This document shows, piece by piece, positions 44,172 through 52,498 of a DNA stretch of 64,000 bases (positions are counted from its first letter, which is position 1; the number at the start of each line of letters is the position of its first letter). Position numbers and translations under genes: made by a program. Location of the stretch: positions 1-64,000 of the forward strand of contig DASPNJ010000078.1 in assembly GCA_035626595.1 (NCBI GenBank), in the 5' to 3' direction. Source of the DNA: JAQGMV01 sp035626595. Lineage in GTDB: Bacteria > Pseudomonadota > Gammaproteobacteria > Burkholderiales > SG8-41. Under the pieces are notes generated by a model. The model saw nothing but the letters and a program-made list of their open reading frames with translations, did not search any database and was not told the origin of the DNA.

Positions 44172-44537
44172 ATGTCGAACCCACCCGCATACATTGGATT
44201 CAGGAGCATGGCGCTCGCCGCGGCGCTCGCCTTCGCGGCGTGCAGCGAGTCGCCGCCGCCGTCGGCCGCGAATCTGCCGTCGATCGATCCGGCGAGACCG
44301 CGGGACGCAACGGCCAACCTGCCGAGCGACAGCGGTTCACACAGCGCGCTCGCCACCGGCGCCGTAACAGGGGCGGGGCTCGCGCAGGGCACGACGGTAC
44401 AGCCGGACATCGGCGCTCCGGGCGGACTCGAGCCGCGCGCCCGTGCGAAGCAACGCGCCGCAGAGGCCGGACACGGCGGTGCTGCCGGGGCAGGCACGGG
44501 GGGAGGAGCCGATTCGCGCGCAGCCGGACAGCCCTAG
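44172..44537 (+). CDS. Small lipoprotein, paralogue of the protein at 58600-58977
   Basis: 121 residues from ATG 44172, which has AGGAG upstream. The lipobox is FAAC near residue 25. The mature part is low-complexity and carries a block DPARPRDATANLPSDSG, then GAVTGAG, QPDIGAPGGLEPRARAK. The same block, in the same order, appears in the exported protein encoded at 58600-58977. I know of no function for this pattern. The two copies define a small family worth searching. Confidence 0.7.
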   Translation: MSNPPAYIGFRSMALAAALAFAACSESPPPSAANLPSIDPARPRDATANLPSDSGSHSALATGAVTGAGLAQGTTVQPDIGAPGGLEPRARAKQRAAEAGHGGAAGAGTGGGADSRAAGQP

Positions 44538-44578
44538 CGGATGCGCGGCTCGGGCGAACCGCAGCGTCGAGCGCGGCC

Positions 44579-45958
44579 TCAGCGCTGAGGCCGTGACCTG
44601 TCGCCTGCCAGTGCGGCGAGCCACGCGAGGCCCACACCGGCGGAAATTGCCGACGCGAGCAGGATTCCGAGCTTCGCATCCTCCACGAAGCGAGGATCGC
44701 GGAATGCGAGCTGCGTGATGAACAGCGACATCGTGAACCCGATGCCGGCGAGCCAACCGGCGCCGGCGATGTGCTTCCACGCGACGCCATTCGGCAATCG
44801 TGCGATGCCGAACCGTACTGCGAGCCAGCAGAACAGAGTCACTCCGACGAACTTGCCGACCACGAGACCGCTCGCGACACCCAGCGTGACGCGGCTCGAA
44901 AGCGCGCCGCTCCAGTCGATCGCCGTCAGATCGATGCCCGCGTTCGCGAGCGCGAATATCGGGATGATCGCGAATGTCACCCACGGCGTGAGGCCATGCT
45001 CGATGCGATGCAGCGGGCTCTGGACCGCGACGGCCGAGCGCTCCATCGCCTCCGCGATGGACGCCATGCGCGAGTTGCTGAGCGGATCGTCAGGCGTGTC
45101 GACATCGCGGCGGTCCGCGCGAAAAGCCGCATGGAGCTCGGTGATGCGGCGCTCGAACTCAGCGGGTGTGTGCGCCGGCCGCGCAGGAATCATCGCTGCG
45201 AGCAGGATCCCGGCAAGGGTCGCATGCACGCCCGATGCGTGCAGCGCGAGCCAGAGCAGAATGCCGGCGACGCCGTACGGCAGCGCGCGCCGGATGCCCG
45301 CGCGGTTAAAAAGCCAGAGCACCACGAGTACCGCGCCTGCGCCACCCAGCGCGCGCAGATCGAGATCGGCCGTGTAGAAGACCGCGATCACCAGAACGGC
45401 GCCGAGGTCGTCCGCAATCGCCAGCGCGGTGAGGAATACGATCAGGTTCTTCGGCACGCGCCAGGCGAGCAGGACCAGGATGCCGATCGCGAACGCGATG
45501 TCCGTGGCCATTGGGATACCCCACCCCGAGGCGGTCGGCTCGCCCGCGTTGAAAGCTGCATAGATCACGGCGGGCACCACCATTCCGCCGAGGGCGGCGA
45601 TCACAGGCAGCGCGGCATCGCGCAGCGAGGAGAGCTCGCCCACCAGCATCTCGCGTTTGAGCTCCAGGCCGACCAGCAGGAAAAAGAGCGCCATGAGACC
45701 ATCGTTCACGAGCTGGTGCCAGGTGAGCCCGATACTGACGCGAGGACCGAGCGTGACCGCGAATGGCCGTCCCCAGAAATCGTGCAGGGCGTGCGCGCCG
45801 ATCAGCCCCGCGAGCGTGAGCGCGATGAGCGTCGTGCCGACGAGCACGATGCCGCCGGCGGTCGTGCGTCGCAGGAAGCGCTCGAACGGCGAGCGCACAC
45901 GCTCGAACAGCGGCTCCAGCGGGTACGCGAAGGTTCGCGTTTTCGCGTTTTCACCCAT
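44579..45958 (-). CDS. nhaA: Na+/H+ antiporter NhaA
   Basis: 459 residues with 12 helices. The essential residues are in place: Asp153 in ATDIAFAIG and the ion-binding pair Asp183-Asp184 in IADDLGAVLVI. A loop insert (about 255-310) is longer than in E. coli NhaA. It exports Na+ in exchange for protons, which suits a salt-stress lifestyle. The last bases contain a 20-bp palindrome (CGGCCTCAGCGCTGAGGCCG) shared with the convergent gene end. Confidence 0.94.
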   Translation of the reverse strand: MGENAKTRTFAYPLEPLFERVRSPFERFLRRTTAGGIVLVGTTLIALTLAGLIGAHALHDFWGRPFAVTLGPRVSIGLTWHQLVNDGLMALFFLLVGLELKREMLVGELSSLRDAALPVIAALGGMVVPAVIYAAFNAGEPTASGWGIPMATDIAFAIGILVLLAWRVPKNLIVFLTALAIADDLGAVLVIAVFYTADLDLRALGGAGAVLVVLWLFNRAGIRRALPYGVAGILLWLALHASGVHATLAGILLAAMIPARPAHTPAEFERRITELHAAFRADRRDVDTPDDPLSNSRMASIAEAMERSAVAVQSPLHRIEHGLTPWVTFAIIPIFALANAGIDLTAIDWSGALSSRVTLGVASGLVVGKFVGVTLFCWLAVRFGIARLPNGVAWKHIAGAGWLAGIGFTMSLFITQLAFRDPRFVEDAKLGILLASAISAGVGLAWLAALAGDRSRPQR

Positions 45959-46046
45959 CGCCTTGGTTCCTCGCGCCGTGCGTAGCGCGATGCCGCCGGG
46001 TTGACGCGCCCGCGCGCGCGGCCCCGGCCGCGCGCGAGGCGATGCG

Positions 46047-46208
46047 TCAGCGCCGCGCTTTCATCACGAGGAAGGCGACGAGCCCGAGGATCGCGAGCAC
46101 GATGATGATCCCGAACCACATGCCGGCTTCGAAGATCGTGCCGACCACTTCGCAGCCGGCAAGGCCGGCGAGCGCCACGACGGCGAGGACGATCTGCAGG
46201 AGGCGCAT
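46047..46208 (-). CDS. Small membrane lipoprotein (53 aa)
   Basis: The 53-residue product begins MRLLQIVLAVVALAGLAGCE, a lipoprotein signal with lipobox LAGC. A second hydrophobic helix (WFGIIIVLAILGLVAFLV) ends in basic residues. It lies nine bases downstream of the BON-domain gene in the same orientation, so the two are probably cotranscribed. I do not recognise a family. It is a short gene that automatic calls may miss. Confidence 0.6.
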   Translation of the reverse strand: MRLLQIVLAVVALAGLAGCEVVGTIFEAGMWFGIIIVLAILGLVAFLVMKARR

Positions 46209-46217
46209 GGCGGCGTC

Positions 46218-46541
46218 CTAGCGCTTGGGCGAGACGTGCAGATCGTTGCGCACGGCGCGCACGCCCCCGGTCTTGCGCGCGATCTCGCCCGCGCGGGCGA
46301 TCATGTCCTGGCTCTCCAGAAACCCGCTCAGCACGACCTCGCCGCGGTACGAGTTCACGTTGATCGCGTTGGCGTTGATGCCCTTCGCATTCGCCAGCGC
46401 GGTCTTCACTCGTGCGGTGAGCGCCGCGTCGTCGACGAATTCACCCGGCGCGCGGCGTTCGTCGGTCGGCGCGCACGCCGTGATCGTGCCCGCGCACATC
46501 GCGATCGCGAGCCACACTAACCACTGCTTTGCCTTGTTCAT
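46218..46541 (-). CDS. BON domain lipoprotein
   Basis: 107 residues from ATG 46541, with GGAGGG upstream. The lipobox is ITAC near residue 23. The BON domain (about residues 35-105) shows DDAALTARVKTALANAKGIN, SYRGEVVLSGFLES and VRAVRNDLHV, like OsmY/Kbp-type domains. BON lipoproteins bind or stabilise the envelope and are often induced by osmotic stress. The small lipoprotein gene follows. Confidence 0.9.
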   Translation of the reverse strand: MNKAKQWLVWLAIAMCAGTITACAPTDERRAPGEFVDDAALTARVKTALANAKGINANAINVNSYRGEVVLSGFLESQDMIARAGEIARKTGGVRAVRNDLHVSPKR

Positions 46542-46663
46542 GATGCCCTCCAATGCATACGGATGCGAGGATCCGTGTTGCAACTGGAGTGCCGGAAACG
46601 ACACAGCGCACACGAAGTTTGTTGACGCGCGCGCACGTGCACCGCTAGCATGCGGCCGCAAGA

Positions 46664-48112
46664 ATGCAGAAGATCGCGCTTGCAAGCGTCATTTGTATCG
46701 CCGCCGGTTGCGCGCCGCTGACACCGGTGCCGCGCCAGGCGTCCTTACCGCCGCAGCCCATCGAAACGCGCGTGCTCGCAGCACCCGCCGGCCTCGCGCC
46801 CGAAGCCTCCACGCCCGCAGAGCCTGACGCTGCGCTCGCGCCACAGACGTTGCTGCGCGCCACGCGCGAGCTCGGCGCGCCGGCACCGCCCATCGAAGCG
46901 GCCCCGCCGCCGGCCACGCTGTGGAAACGCATCTCCACGGGATTCGTGATGTCGGCCGTCGACAACGACGAGGTGCGCGAGTGGGAAAACTGGTATGCGC
47001 AGCGGCCGGACTACGTCGCCCGCATGATCGAGCGCAGCAGCCGTTTTCTGTTCCACGTCGTCGAGGAGGTGGAAAAGCGGCACATGCCCACGGAGATTGC
47101 GCTGCTGCCGATGGTGGAGAGCGCGTACAACCCGACGGCGTACTCACGGGCACACGCCTCCGGCATGTGGCAGTTCATCCCGTCTACCGGCAAGGTGTAC
47201 GGCTTGCGCCAGAACTGGTGGTACGACGGGCGCCGCGACGTGATCGACGCGACGGAGGCGGCGCTCGACTATCTGCAGAAGCTGCACGGCCTGTTCGGCG
47301 ACTGGCAGCTCGCGCTCGCGGCCTACAACTGCGGCGAAGGCGCCGTCAGCCGCGCGATCGAGCGCAACCGCGCACGCGGCCTGCCGACCGATTACGAGAG
47401 CCTCGGCTTGCCGGCGGAGACCCGCGAATACGTCCCGAAGTTGATCGCCGTGAAGAACATCATTTCCGATCCGGCGCGGTTCGGCCTGAACATCGAGGAC
47501 ATTCCGAACGAGCCGTATTTCGACACGGTCGAGGTCGAGCATCACATCGACGTGCAGCTCGCGGCGCGGCTCGCGGAGGTCGAGGTCGAGGAATTCAGGT
47601 TCTTGAACCCCGGCCACAAGAAGCCCGTGATCAAGGCCGGCGAAGCCGACAGCATCGTGCTGCCGAAGGACAAGGTTCCGGTGTTCCGCGCGAACGTCAG
47701 GAAGCACGTGAAGCCGTTCGTCTCGTGGAAATTCGTCACGCTGCGGCGCGGACAGAAGCCGCAGCGGCTCGCCGCGACCCATGGCATGACCCTCGCCGAG
47801 TTGAGGCGCGTGAACGACGTGCGCGGCCGCAAGCGCATACGACCCGGTCAGCGCCTGCTCGTGCGCGTGGAAGCCGGCGTGACCGATCCCCACCTGCCCG
47901 AGCTCGAGATCCGTCCGGTGTCGCTTCCGCGCGCCGTCAAAGCGGCGAAGGCCAAAGCCGGCGCGCGTAAAGCCGTGAAGGTGCGCCGTGCAGTCGCGCG
48001 CGGCGGCAGGAGCGTACGCGTGCGCAGCGCGAAATCCACGGGTGTGAAGAAGCCCGTACGCAGCGTGAAAAAGTCCGCACGAAAATCCCGTCAGCGCGCC
48101 TCGCGCCGCTAA
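46664..48112 (+). CDS. mltD: Membrane-bound lytic murein transglycosylase MltD
   Basis: 482 residues. A lipobox AAGC (residues 13-16) anchors it to the outer membrane. The SLT/GH23 domain spans about 120-270, with catalytic Glu152 in PMVESAYNPTAYSRAHASG and WQFIPSTGKVYG following. A LysM-like module is recognisable near 370-410 (LAATHGMTLAELRRVNDVRG). The last 60 residues are very basic (Arg/Lys/Ala-rich). It cleaves peptidoglycan glycan strands to give anhydromuropeptides. The basic tail is longer than in E. coli MltD and may bind acidic polymer or DNA. Confidence 0.92.
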   Translation: MQKIALASVICIAAGCAPLTPVPRQASLPPQPIETRVLAAPAGLAPEASTPAEPDAALAPQTLLRATRELGAPAPPIEAAPPPATLWKRISTGFVMSAVDNDEVREWENWYAQRPDYVARMIERSSRFLFHVVEEVEKRHMPTEIALLPMVESAYNPTAYSRAHASGMWQFIPSTGKVYGLRQNWWYDGRRDVIDATEAALDYLQKLHGLFGDWQLALAAYNCGEGAVSRAIERNRARGLPTDYESLGLPAETREYVPKLIAVKNIISDPARFGLNIEDIPNEPYFDTVEVEHHIDVQLAARLAEVEVEEFRFLNPGHKKPVIKAGEADSIVLPKDKVPVFRANVRKHVKPFVSWKFVTLRRGQKPQRLAATHGMTLAELRRVNDVRGRKRIRPGQRLLVRVEAGVTDPHLPELEIRPVSLPRAVKAAKAKAGARKAVKVRRAVARGGRSVRVRSAKSTGVKKPVRSVKKSARKSRQRASRR

Positions 48113-48183
48113 CCGGCGTCAGTGCTTTTCGGGGTATCGCGGCGTCGCGCCGCATGTCGCCTGTCAGATTTCACCTCGAACCC

Positions 48184-48208
48184 CGGTCCTAGATAGTTAT
48201 AGGGACCG
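48184..48208 (+). promoter_or_regulatory. Candidate MerR-type operator
   Basis: CGGTCC (48184-48189) and GGACCG (48203-48208) are exact inverses, with CTA...TAG extending the dyad inward. The minus-strand reading CCCTATAACTATCTAGGAC resembles heavy-metal MerR operators of the CadR/PbrR kind (CCCTATAGT...CTACAGGG). TTGACA follows at 48209-48214. It lies about 35 bases before the MerR gene, so autoregulation is likely. Confidence 0.5.
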
Positions 48209-48242
48209 TTGACAGAGGGGAATTGCCTTGGAGGACAGGAAG

Positions 48243-48710
48243 ATGCTGACGATCGGCCGGCTGGCGAAAAAAGTGGGGGTGAGCACCGATTGCGTGCGGT
48301 TTTACGAGCGTGTGGGGCTGCTCGAAGCGTCGGGCAAGACGAGCTCCGGCTACCGCCTGTACAGCGACGAATGCGTGCGGCGTCTGTCTTTCATCAAACA
48401 CGCCCAGCGCTGCGGTTTCTCGCTGCCGCAAGTGCGCGAGCTGCTGCACGCGGACGGCGCGAGCGATCCCACCGCGGGGCTGCGCCTGGCGCACGCGAAG
48501 CAGCAGGAGATCGATGAAACGATAGCGGCGCTGCACGCGATGAAGGAAGCGCTCTCGTCGTACATCGAATCGTGCGAGCGGCCGGGCGGCGCACCGTCCG
48601 ACCGGTCCCACGCGCGGGAAGGCACGCTCGTGTCGACGCTTACGGCCGAAGTCGCCGCGCGTCAGGACCCCCGGGCCTGCGAGGAGTTGCGTCGCCGCGC
48701 ATACGGCTAA
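48243..48710 (+). CDS. MerR family transcriptional regulator
   Basis: 155 residues from ATG 48243, preceded by GGAGGACAGGA. The N-terminal helix-turn-helix is LTIGRLAKKVGVSTDCVRFYERVGLLE, then SGYRLYSDECVRRLSFIKHAQRCGFSL, and a dimerisation helix from about 70 to 115. The overall form resembles the CadR/PbrR/ZntR group, but the conserved cysteine after the HADG region is replaced (GASDPTAGL). Only SCERPG remains near residue 118. Loss of a metal-binding cysteine suggests a different inducer. No efflux gene is adjacent. Confidence 0.85.
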   Translation: MLTIGRLAKKVGVSTDCVRFYERVGLLEASGKTSSGYRLYSDECVRRLSFIKHAQRCGFSLPQVRELLHADGASDPTAGLRLAHAKQQEIDETIAALHAMKEALSSYIESCERPGGAPSDRSHAREGTLVSTLTAEVAARQDPRACEELRRRAYG

Positions 48711-48717
48711 CGCGCCG

Positions 48718-49335
48718 TCAGCGCACGCTCGCCGGCTCGTTCTGCGGGCCGGTACCGAGGATCGGCGAGATCGCCGCCGTCTGTTGCTCGACACTCGCGG
48801 GCCAGCGCAGGATCGCGCTACGCAGGCCGGTGCGCGCGACGGTGAACTGCTCCGTCACGGTGTGTCCGGAATAAGTCGCGACCGCGGTATAGCTGCCGGC
48901 CGGGAGACGCGCGTACAGCCATGGGCCGTTCGCAACACCGTCGATGACGGTCCTGCCGGAGGCGTCCTTCACCTTCACCTGCACGTCGGCGACATAGTTG
49001 CCGGTGTTCAGCGCGAACACCATCTTCACGTTGTGGTCGGGGCGAGCTTCGCTCGAGAGCCGTGCGCGCGCATTGATGCCGACGCCGCCCGCGACGGCGT
49101 CGACGTCGCTGTCGACCAGCGTGGCATCGCCAGCCGGCGAGAGCGTCCCGCCGGCGCGCGTGGAGACGGAGCCACGCGCGTCGGGCGTGAGACTCACGGA
49201 ACTGCGGCTCGACGCGCTGGCCTGTGTGCCGTGCACGCCGGTGATACCCGGCTCATTCGCCTGCGCCTGCGTCACCGCCAGCGTGCTTGCCGCAAGCAAC
49301 GTCAGACCCGCAGCGGTGAATCGATGCTTCATCAT
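48718..49335 (-). CDS. Secreted carboxypeptidase-regulatory-like protein
   Basis: 205 residues. A signal peptide ends near residue 27 (LAVTQAQANE). Residues about 30-85 are Ser/Ala/Thr-rich and the rest is a small beta-sandwich: NVKMVFALNTGNYVADVQVK, DGVANGPWLYARLPAGSYTA and VTEQFTVARTGLRSA resemble carboxypeptidase-regulatory-like (PEGA-like) domains. The function is unknown. A truncated relative lies at 41687-41815. Confidence 0.7.
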   Translation of the reverse strand: MMKHRFTAAGLTLLAASTLAVTQAQANEPGITGVHGTQASASSRSSVSLTPDARGSVSTRAGGTLSPAGDATLVDSDVDAVAGGVGINARARLSSEARPDHNVKMVFALNTGNYVADVQVKVKDASGRTVIDGVANGPWLYARLPAGSYTAVATYSGHTVTEQFTVARTGLRSAILRWPASVEQQTAAISPILGTGPQNEPASVR

Positions 49336-49496
49336 GTCGTCCTCCTGTTCACGTTGACCGTGGTACGACCGGGCGCGCGCGATTCGGGTTCAAAACGCCA
49401 GAGGTTGGACGCGGCTCAGAGCCGGGATGCCGTGAGAGCACGATCTCCGGCCGGCACGCCGCGGATCGGCGCAATCCTTGCACCGTTCTCGCCGCG

Positions 49497-50165
49497 ATGA
49501 CGCAATCCGCAACGAACATGTCACGACGCCTCGTGCTCGCCGCCGCGCTCGCTTTCGGCGCCTGCACGGCGGGACGTGCCGCCGAGATCCGCGGCTGCGA
49601 CGTGAGGCCCGCGACGCTGTGTATCGAGCTGGACCTGCGCTCGGTGCAGCTCGAAGGCGCAGATCTCGCACGCGCCGATTTTTCGATGTCCGACTTAAGC
49701 CGCGCCGATCTCAGCGGGGCGCGCCTGCACGCGGCCGACCTCGACCGCACGAAGCTCAATCACGCGAACCTCGCAGGCGCCGATCTTTCACGGGCCGATT
49801 TGACGCGAGCGGAGCTCGTGGGCGCGAACCTTCGGGGTGCGCAGCTCGCCGGGGCCAATCTCCACAGCGCCGATCTTGACCGCGCGAATCTCGATGGCGC
49901 CAAGCTTCAGGCCGCGAACTTGCGGGGTGCGGACCTGCCCGGCGCGTCACTGCGCGACGCGAGCCTGCAGCGCGCCGACTTGAGCGGAGCGGTGCTGCGC
50001 GGCGCGGATCTCTCGGGCGCGGACCTGTCGGGCGCGATCGTGCGAAACGCGGTGCTGATCGACGCGGACCTCACCGGCGCGCGCGTGACCGGGGCCGTAT
50101 TCGACAACGTCGATATGCGCGGCTGCCGTGGCTGTCCGGACACGCGCACGGATGGCGGCGCATGA
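49497..50165 (+). CDS. Exported pentapeptide-repeat protein
   Basis: 222 residues. The N-terminal hydrophobic stretch (RRLVLAAALAFGACTAG) suggests a lipoprotein or Sec signal; a start at ATG 49518 would give a cleaner one. From about residue 45 to 205 there are roughly 30 A(D/N)LxxA pentapeptides, folding as a right-handed quadrilateral beta-helix. It ends in GCRGCPDT. Exported members of this family are uncharacterised. A frameshifted relative lies at 20199-20410. Confidence 0.85.
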   Translation: MTQSATNMSRRLVLAAALAFGACTAGRAAEIRGCDVRPATLCIELDLRSVQLEGADLARADFSMSDLSRADLSGARLHAADLDRTKLNHANLAGADLSRADLTRAELVGANLRGAQLAGANLHSADLDRANLDGAKLQAANLRGADLPGASLRDASLQRADLSGAVLRGADLSGADLSGAIVRNAVLIDADLTGARVTGAVFDNVDMRGCRGCPDTRTDGGA

Positions 50166-50209
50166 ATCGCCACGGGTAAGCTCCAGGCGCACCAACCGGT
50201 CTTTCATGC

Positions 50210-50416
50210 ATGGATTGTTCAGAGACGCGGCGGCAACTGCTTTGCGCACCCGAGCAAGCGTGGCGCGACCTCGAGGATCATCTTCTGAAATGCCGGCAAT
50301 GCGCCGCGTTCGCCTCGTCGCTCCTGCGGCTCGAAGCGCAGCTCGACGATGCCACCGCCGTGCCAGTCCCGGACGGCTTGTCGGCGCGCGTGCTCCTGCA
50401 CGCCACGCTCACGTAA
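50210..50416 (+). CDS. Short zinc-finger-like protein, DUF3379 N-terminal fragment
   Basis: 68 residues from ATG 50210. It has a CAPEQAWRDLEDHLLKCRQC pattern (His and two Cys as in anti-sigma HxxxCxxC) and continues FASSLLRLEAQLDDATAVPV. The full-length DUF3379 protein at 50642-51340 has the parallel WHIARCRACARLARRLSGLE and DDAAAVAVP. It therefore looks like a stand-alone N-terminal domain or a truncated paralogue. Its end overlaps the convergent gene by eight bases. Confidence 0.6.
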   Translation: MDCSETRRQLLCAPEQAWRDLEDHLLKCRQCAAFASSLLRLEAQLDDATAVPVPDGLSARVLLHATLT

Positions 50417-50621
50417 GCGCTTTGGTGCGCTCCTCGGTCCCATAGCCGCGGGCCTTCGCGTCGGAAACGCAGGCGGTGCGGCTGCGGAACGGATGCGGCG
50501 CCCGTGCGATGACCGCACCGTTCTCGTCGACATGGTCCCACTGCCAGCCGCCGGCCGGCGTTTCGTAGAAATACCAGCGCGAGCCCGCCGGTGTCGAGTT
50601 GCTGGAACCTGCATCGCTCAT
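50409..50621 (-). CDS. Small hypothetical protein (70 aa)
   Basis: 70 residues from ATG 50621, with GGGGAG upstream. The sequence RWYFYETPAGGWQWDHVDEN and FRSRTACVSDAKARGYG reads like a small beta-sheet domain, similar in feel to DUF1508/DUF2188-type proteins, but I cannot place it. It follows the DUF3379 gene by 20 bases in the same orientation. Confidence 0.5.
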   Translation of the reverse strand: MSDAGSSNSTPAGSRWYFYETPAGGWQWDHVDENGAVIARAPHPFRSRTACVSDAKARGYGTEERTKALT

Positions 50622-50641
50622 GAAGCACTCCCCTGTTGCGA

Positions 50642-51340
50642 TCATCCGCTTCTGCCGAGCAGCTTCTCGGCGCGCCGCGCGTCCCTCGGCGATTTCGCGA
50701 TCACGATGTAGCCGCCCGAGCGCGCGGGCGTGACGAGCGCCACCATCTTGCGGTCCTCGACGAGCACGCGGTCGTCGATCGGGTATTCCGGCAGCAGCAT
50801 GACGTTCGCGTGGACTTCGGGCGTGCTCAGCACGATGTGCTCGCACTCCGCAGGGTCTCGCACGTGACACTTGCCGAGATAGTACGCGTCGCCGTTCGCC
50901 GTCTTGAGCGTGAGCCCGAGCTTCTTCAGTCCGCGCTGCATGTCCGCGGACACGCCGGAAAACGCTTCGCCTGGCGACTCGTCCTGCACGACTTCGGCGA
51001 TCGCGGCTACGGCAGGATGCGCAGGGCCGACGGCCTGCACCGTCTTCGGCGACATCGACGTATCCACTGCGCCGAACAACGCAGCCGTGACCACTGAGAT
51101 GGCGAGGGCGGCGGCAGCGGCATGGCTGGGCACCGGTACCAGACGTCGCGCGAAGAGGACACGGTCTGCCAGGGCAGCGGGCACTGCAACCGCGGCCGCA
51201 TCGTGGATACGGCGCTCGAGCCCTGAAAGGCGCCGCGCGAGGCGCGCGCAGGCGCGGCAGCGCGCGATGTGCCAGCCATGCTCTGCGGAGCGCTCGCGCG
51301 GCATCGCCAGCAGAAGGCGTCGCGACATCAGGCAGTTCAT
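50642..51340 (-). CDS. DUF3379 family protein
   Basis: 232 residues. The N-terminal 55 residues include a zinc-finger-like HxxxCxxC (HIARCRAC). A transmembrane helix lies near 75-95 and the rest is a periplasmic domain (YYLGKCHVRDPAECEHIVLS). DUF3379 genes usually follow an ECF sigma factor and are thought to act as anti-sigma-like regulators. No sigma gene is next to this one. A truncated relative lies 226 bases away on the opposite strand. Confidence 0.75.
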   Translation of the reverse strand: MNCLMSRRLLLAMPRERSAEHGWHIARCRACARLARRLSGLERRIHDAAAVAVPAALADRVLFARRLVPVPSHAAAAALAISVVTAALFGAVDTSMSPKTVQAVGPAHPAVAAIAEVVQDESPGEAFSGVSADMQRGLKKLGLTLKTANGDAYYLGKCHVRDPAECEHIVLSTPEVHANVMLLPEYPIDDRVLVEDRKMVALVTPARSGGYIVIAKSPRDARRAEKLLGRSG

Positions 51341-51388
51341 TCGCCGGCACCCTGCGAGCGGTCGAATGCGGAATTGTTACGGTGGTAC

Positions 51389-52348
51389 ATGCAGTTGTCC
51401 TTTTGTCCCCAAGGACCGGACGGACGCTTCAATCCTTACAGCGCCGGGCACGCCGCGGCACGCCGGTTGCCGCATGCGCTTCAAAAGCGAGCTCACCCAT
51501 TGGCCACCTGGCGCATCCTCACAGCGGCGCTGCGGAAGTTCTCGCAGGACGAGATGTCCACGTATGCGGCGGCGCTCGCCTACCGCGTGCTGTTCTCCCT
51601 GTTTCCGTTCCTCGTGTTCCTGACGACGCTGCTCGGCTTCCTCGGCGCGCCGGAGCTCTTCGAATGGTTGCGCAGCCAGGCCGCGTACCTCCTGCCGCGC
51701 GAAGCGATGGATCTGGTGGACTCGGTGGTGCGCGAGCTCGAGACGCCGCAGGGCGGGCTCATGTCCGTGGCCGTGGCGCTCGCGGTATGGTCGGCCTCCG
51801 CCGCCGTGCTCGGCACGATGAACGCGCTCAACATCGTGTTCGAGGTGAAAGAGCGGCGGGCGTTCGTGAAGCGCATCATGGTCTCGCTCGTGTACACGAT
51901 GGCGCTCGCGATGATGCTCGTCATCGCGGCTGCCATGATGGTCACGGGGCCGGACGTCCTCACGTGGCTCTCCCGCTACGTCGGCTTCGACGACGCATTC
52001 GTCCTGCTGTGGATGATCGTGCGCTGGCCGCTGGCGGTGTTCCTGCTGCTGCTTGCCGTAGCGCTGGTGTACTGGGCCGCGCCGAATGCGAAGGTGCCGT
52101 TCCGCATCATCACGCCCGGCGCCGTGCTCGCGGTGACCGCATGGATCGCCGCATCGGTCGCGTTCGGCTTCTACGTGGCGAACTTCGCGAGCTACAACAA
52201 GACCTACGGCAGCATGGGCGCGGTCATCGTGCTGCTGCTGTACTTCTTCATTTCGGCGGCGGTGATGCTGCTCGGCGCCGAAGTAAACGCGGTGCTGGCG
52301 CGCGCGCGTGGAGAGCGCGTGCAACAGGCAACCGCCTCCGGGGCCTGA
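51389..52348 (+). CDS. YihY/virulence factor BrkB family membrane protein
   Basis: Up to 319 residues; the start is uncertain (ATG 51389, or TTG 51500 giving 282 residues). Six transmembrane helices are predicted. The family motif TYAAALAYRVLFSLFPFLVF is clear, as are YVANFASYNKTYGSMGAVIV and YFFISAAVMLLGAEVNAVLA. The domain is widespread; despite the old BrkB (RNase BN) label, its function is unknown. Confidence 0.88.
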   Translation: MQLSFCPQGPDGRFNPYSAGHAAARRLPHALQKRAHPLATWRILTAALRKFSQDEMSTYAAALAYRVLFSLFPFLVFLTTLLGFLGAPELFEWLRSQAAYLLPREAMDLVDSVVRELETPQGGLMSVAVALAVWSASAAVLGTMNALNIVFEVKERRAFVKRIMVSLVYTMALAMMLVIAAAMMVTGPDVLTWLSRYVGFDDAFVLLWMIVRWPLAVFLLLLAVALVYWAAPNAKVPFRIITPGAVLAVTAWIAASVAFGFYVANFASYNKTYGSMGAVIVLLLYFFISAAVMLLGAEVNAVLARARGERVQQATASGA

Positions 52349-52498
52349 TCCTTCCTGCGCGCGAACTAACTGTAAGGTCTGCAGCGCGCGCACGGTCATT
52401 AGCGTCACATGTTGGATTCGATGCGTGCGGCATGCGCACAGCACGGTCCACGGTCCCGACTGCGACGACGTTTCGCCGCACTACCAACGGAGGCGCAC

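Noticed and set aside
44574..44593. Palindrome CGGCCTCAGCGCTGAGGCCG as a separate regulatory site
   Set aside because: It overlaps the last codons of nhaA, has no T-run on either side, and could be chance in GC-rich sequence, so I mention it only under nhaA.
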